A stretch of 6,481 bases of DNA, taken from the NCBI GenBank assembly GCA_028288905.1, contig JAQGHJ010000888.1, forward strand, positions 1 to 6,481. The letters are read 5' to 3'. The notes beneath the pieces are model-generated. The model saw only the letters and a list, made by a program, of their open reading frames with translations, was not told the origin of the DNA and did no database searches. This DNA is from Phycisphaerales bacterium (GTDB taxonomy: Bacteria; Planctomycetota; Phycisphaerae; Tepidisphaerales; Tepidisphaeraceae). The position numbers and the translations under genes are program-made. The number at the start of each line of letters is the position of its first letter. Within the stretch, counting starts at the first letter, position 1. Below, one piece after another: positions 5,030 to 6,481 of this stretch.

Positions 5030-5091
5030 TTGCACCCCGCCCGCAACCTGTCACGATAGCCGCCGCCGGCCGCCGCACCGGCCGTTGAGGG
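5030..5091 (+). promoter_or_regulatory. Candidate promoter and Shine-Dalgarno of the kinase gene
   Basis: TTGCACC (5030-5036) and CACGAT (5052-5057) repeat the two-block motif found before the sigma factor gene, with identical spacing. GAGGG at 5087-5091, six bases before the GTG at 5098, is a plausible ribosome binding site. An in-frame TGA at 5086-5088 overlaps it and rules out any start further upstream. Confidence 0.4.
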
Positions 5092-5097
5092 CTCCGC

Positions 5098-6481
5098 GTG
5101 AACAGCTCCCCCGTCGCCCCCCGCCCCGAGCCCGACCGCGACCAGGTCCGCGAACTGTTCTTCGAGGCCGTCGAGACCCCGCTATCGACCCGGCTCGCGT
5201 GGCTCGCGCGCCGGTGCGGCGACCTGCCGCCGGCCGCACGGGCGGAGTTAGACGGCCTGCTGTCGGCGCACGACGAGGCCGCCGGCTTCCTCGCCGCCCC
5301 GAGCATCGACATCGCCGGCCCGTCCGGGCCCGGCGGTTCCCTGGCATCGAACGCGTCCCCGTCGTCGGACAACGACGCGCCACCCGAACTCCCCGACCCG
5401 GCCGCCGTCGGGCCGTACCGAGTGGTCCGCCGGCTCGGGTCCGGCGGGTTCGGCACCGTCTACCTTGCCGACCAGGACAAGCCGGTGCGGCGGCGGGTGG
5501 CCGTCAAGGTGATCAACCCGGGCATGGACACCCGCCGGGTGATCGCCCGGTTCGGCGTCGAGCGGCGGGCGCTGGCCCTGATGGACCACCCGAACATCGC
5601 CCGGGTGCTCGACGCCGGGGCGACCGACGCCGGCCGGCCGTACTTCGTCATGGAGTGGGTCGACGGGCCGCCGATCACGGACTACTGCCGGGACCACGGG
5701 CTGTCGGTCCGGGACCGGCTCGGGCTGTTCGCCGCCGCCTGCCGGGCCGTCCACCACGCCCACGGGAAGGGCGTGATCCACCGCGACCTCAAGCCCGGCA
5801 ACGTGCTGGTCGCCGAGCACGACGGCCGGCTGGTCCCGAAGGTGATCGACTTCGGCGTCGCCAAGGCGCTCGGGGGCACGGCGATAACAGGCGTGGCCGA
5901 TTCATCGTCGGGCGAAGCCGGCTGGTCGGTCGGGGCCCCGCTGACGGCCGCGGCGGCGGACGGCCGGCCGGGGGTCGTCGGCACCCCGCAGTACATGAGC
6001 CCCGAGCAGGCCAGCTGCGGCGGCGGAGGCAGCGACGACGGCCCCGCGGTGGTCAACGAGCGGGCGGACGTGTACGGGCTGGGCGCGCTGCTTTACGAGC
6101 TGTTGGCCGGCGTGCCGCCGTTCGACCCGGCCCGGCTGAGGGCCGCCGGCCCGGTGGGGCTCGCCCGCGTACTCCGCGAGGAGGAACCGCCACCGCCAAG
6201 CCGCCGGGCCCCGCGGCTCCGCCGCGAGCTGGACTGGGTCGTTGGGCGGGCCATGGCCAAGGATCCGGCCCGCCGGTACCCGTCCGCCGCCGAGCTGGCG
6301 GCGGACGTCGGGCGGTACCTAGCCGACGAGCCGGTCACCGCCCGCCCGCCCACCCGGCGGTACCGGCTCCGCGCGTTCGCCCGCCGCCGTCGCGGCCCGC
6401 TGCTGGCGGCGGCAGTCGTCCTCGGAACGGCGGGAATCGGCGGGGCGGCGACGGCCGTGGGTCTCGCCCGGGCTCACGACG
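5098..6481 (+). CDS. Membrane-anchored Ser/Thr protein kinase, N-terminal 461 residues (3' end outside window)
   Basis: A Hanks-type kinase running off the right edge. Residues 13-68 are the helical N-terminal region typical of planctomycete kinases, ending '-LLSAHDEAAGFL'. A Ser/Pro/Gly-rich linker follows (69-103). The kinase domain spans about 107-408: glycine loop GSGGFGTV (114-121), Lys137 in VAVK, alpha-C Glu155, HRDLKPGN (228-235) with catalytic Asp230, DFG (251-253), GTPQYMSPEQ (295-304) and DVYGLG (324-329). All catalytic residues are present, so it should be active. After an Arg-rich stretch (416-432), a hydrophobic segment (about 434-456) should cross the membrane, placing the missing C-terminal part outside the cytoplasm as a sensor; kinases of this family often carry WD40 or TPR repeats there. 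DFG to MSPE takes 53 residues, with an Ala/Gly/Ser-rich insert, and a second Gly-rich insert follows at 306-320. The start is GTG with a Shine-Dalgarno and an in-frame stop just before. It is probably paired with the sigma factor upstream. Confidence 0.93.
   Translation, partial: MNSSPVAPRPEPDRDQVRELFFEAVETPLSTRLAWLARRCGDLPPAARAELDGLLSAHDEAAGFLAAPSIDIAGPSGPGGSLASNASPSSDNDAPPELPDPAAVGPYRVVRRLGSGGFGTVYLADQDKPVRRRVAVKVINPGMDTRRVIARFGVERRALALMDHPNIARVLDAGATDAGRPYFVMEWVDGPPITDYCRDHGLSVRDRLGLFAAACRAVHHAHGKGVIHRDLKPGNVLVAEHDGRLVPKVIDFGVAKALGGTAITGVADSSSGEAGWSVGAPLTAAAADGRPGVVGTPQYMSPEQASCGGGGSDDGPAVVNERADVYGLGALLYELLAGVPPFDPARLRAAGPVGLARVLREEEPPPPSRRAPRLRRELDWVVGRAMAKDPARRYPSAAELAADVGRYLADEPVTARPPTRRYRLRAFARRRRGPLLAAAVVLGTAGIGGAATAVGLARAHD

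Noticed and set aside
4893..6353. Series of reverse-strand open frames opposite the kinase
   Set aside because: The forward frame contains every kinase motif in order; the reverse frames are its shadows.
1..6481. CRISPR array, tRNA, rRNA, insertion sequence or toxin-antitoxin/defence system
   Set aside because: No regular repeat-spacer array, no tRNA-like cloverleaf noticed by eye, no transposase or nuclease motifs; every larger frame is accounted for.

Overview
The window looks like a piece of a very GC-rich planctomycete chromosome, most likely from the Gemmata group (Gemmataceae). The basis is inference from content: a short planctomycete-type ECF sigma factor next to a membrane-anchored Ser/Thr kinase whose motifs match the large planctomycete kinase family, a secreted protein ending in CARDB-type repeats, and very strong G/C preference at third codon positions. 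All eight genes supported here lie on the + strand. Six are complete, and one is cut at each window edge.

Layout. Bases 1-716 hold the C-terminal end of an exported protein with two CARDB-like repeats, followed by a purine-rich degenerate octamer repeat and an inverted repeat. Bases 902-1753 encode a secreted SGNH/GDSL hydrolase resembling the catalytic subunits of platelet-activating-factor acetylhydrolase Ib; a strong 18-bp hairpin follows. Bases 1890-2351 encode a Fur-family metalloregulator, apparently from a near-leaderless promoter. Bases 2508-2837 encode a stand-alone STAS protein. Bases 2977-3351 encode a solitary, divergent GroES-like co-chaperonin. Bases 3352-3664 are non-coding but rich in nested inverted repeats. 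Bases 3665-4078 encode a stand-alone receiver-like protein whose phosphorylation site is degenerate. Bases 4245-4823 encode an ECF-type sigma factor. A perfect 14-bp inverted repeat follows, and 5098 to the right edge encodes the N-terminal 461 residues of a Ser/Thr protein kinase (kinase domain plus the start of a membrane anchor).

How the genes may work together. The ECF sigma factor and kinase form the kind of sigma/kinase pair known from planctomycete genomes, where the kinase is thought to replace the usual anti-sigma factor as signal input. Both upstream regions carry a similar two-block motif, TTGCACC-N15-CACGA, which could mean joint or autoregulated transcription; this is only a hypothesis. 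The pseudo-receiver just upstream could belong to the same signalling neighbourhood. The Fur, STAS and GroES genes have their own candidate promoters and look like separate single-gene units rather than an operon.

I found no mobile element, CRISPR array, tRNA or rRNA, and no clear new multi-gene system. The most notable items are the shared sigma/kinase promoter-like motif, the pseudo-receiver without its acidic pocket, the nested inverted repeats at 3383-3510, and the 14-bp inverted repeat at 4881-4916.
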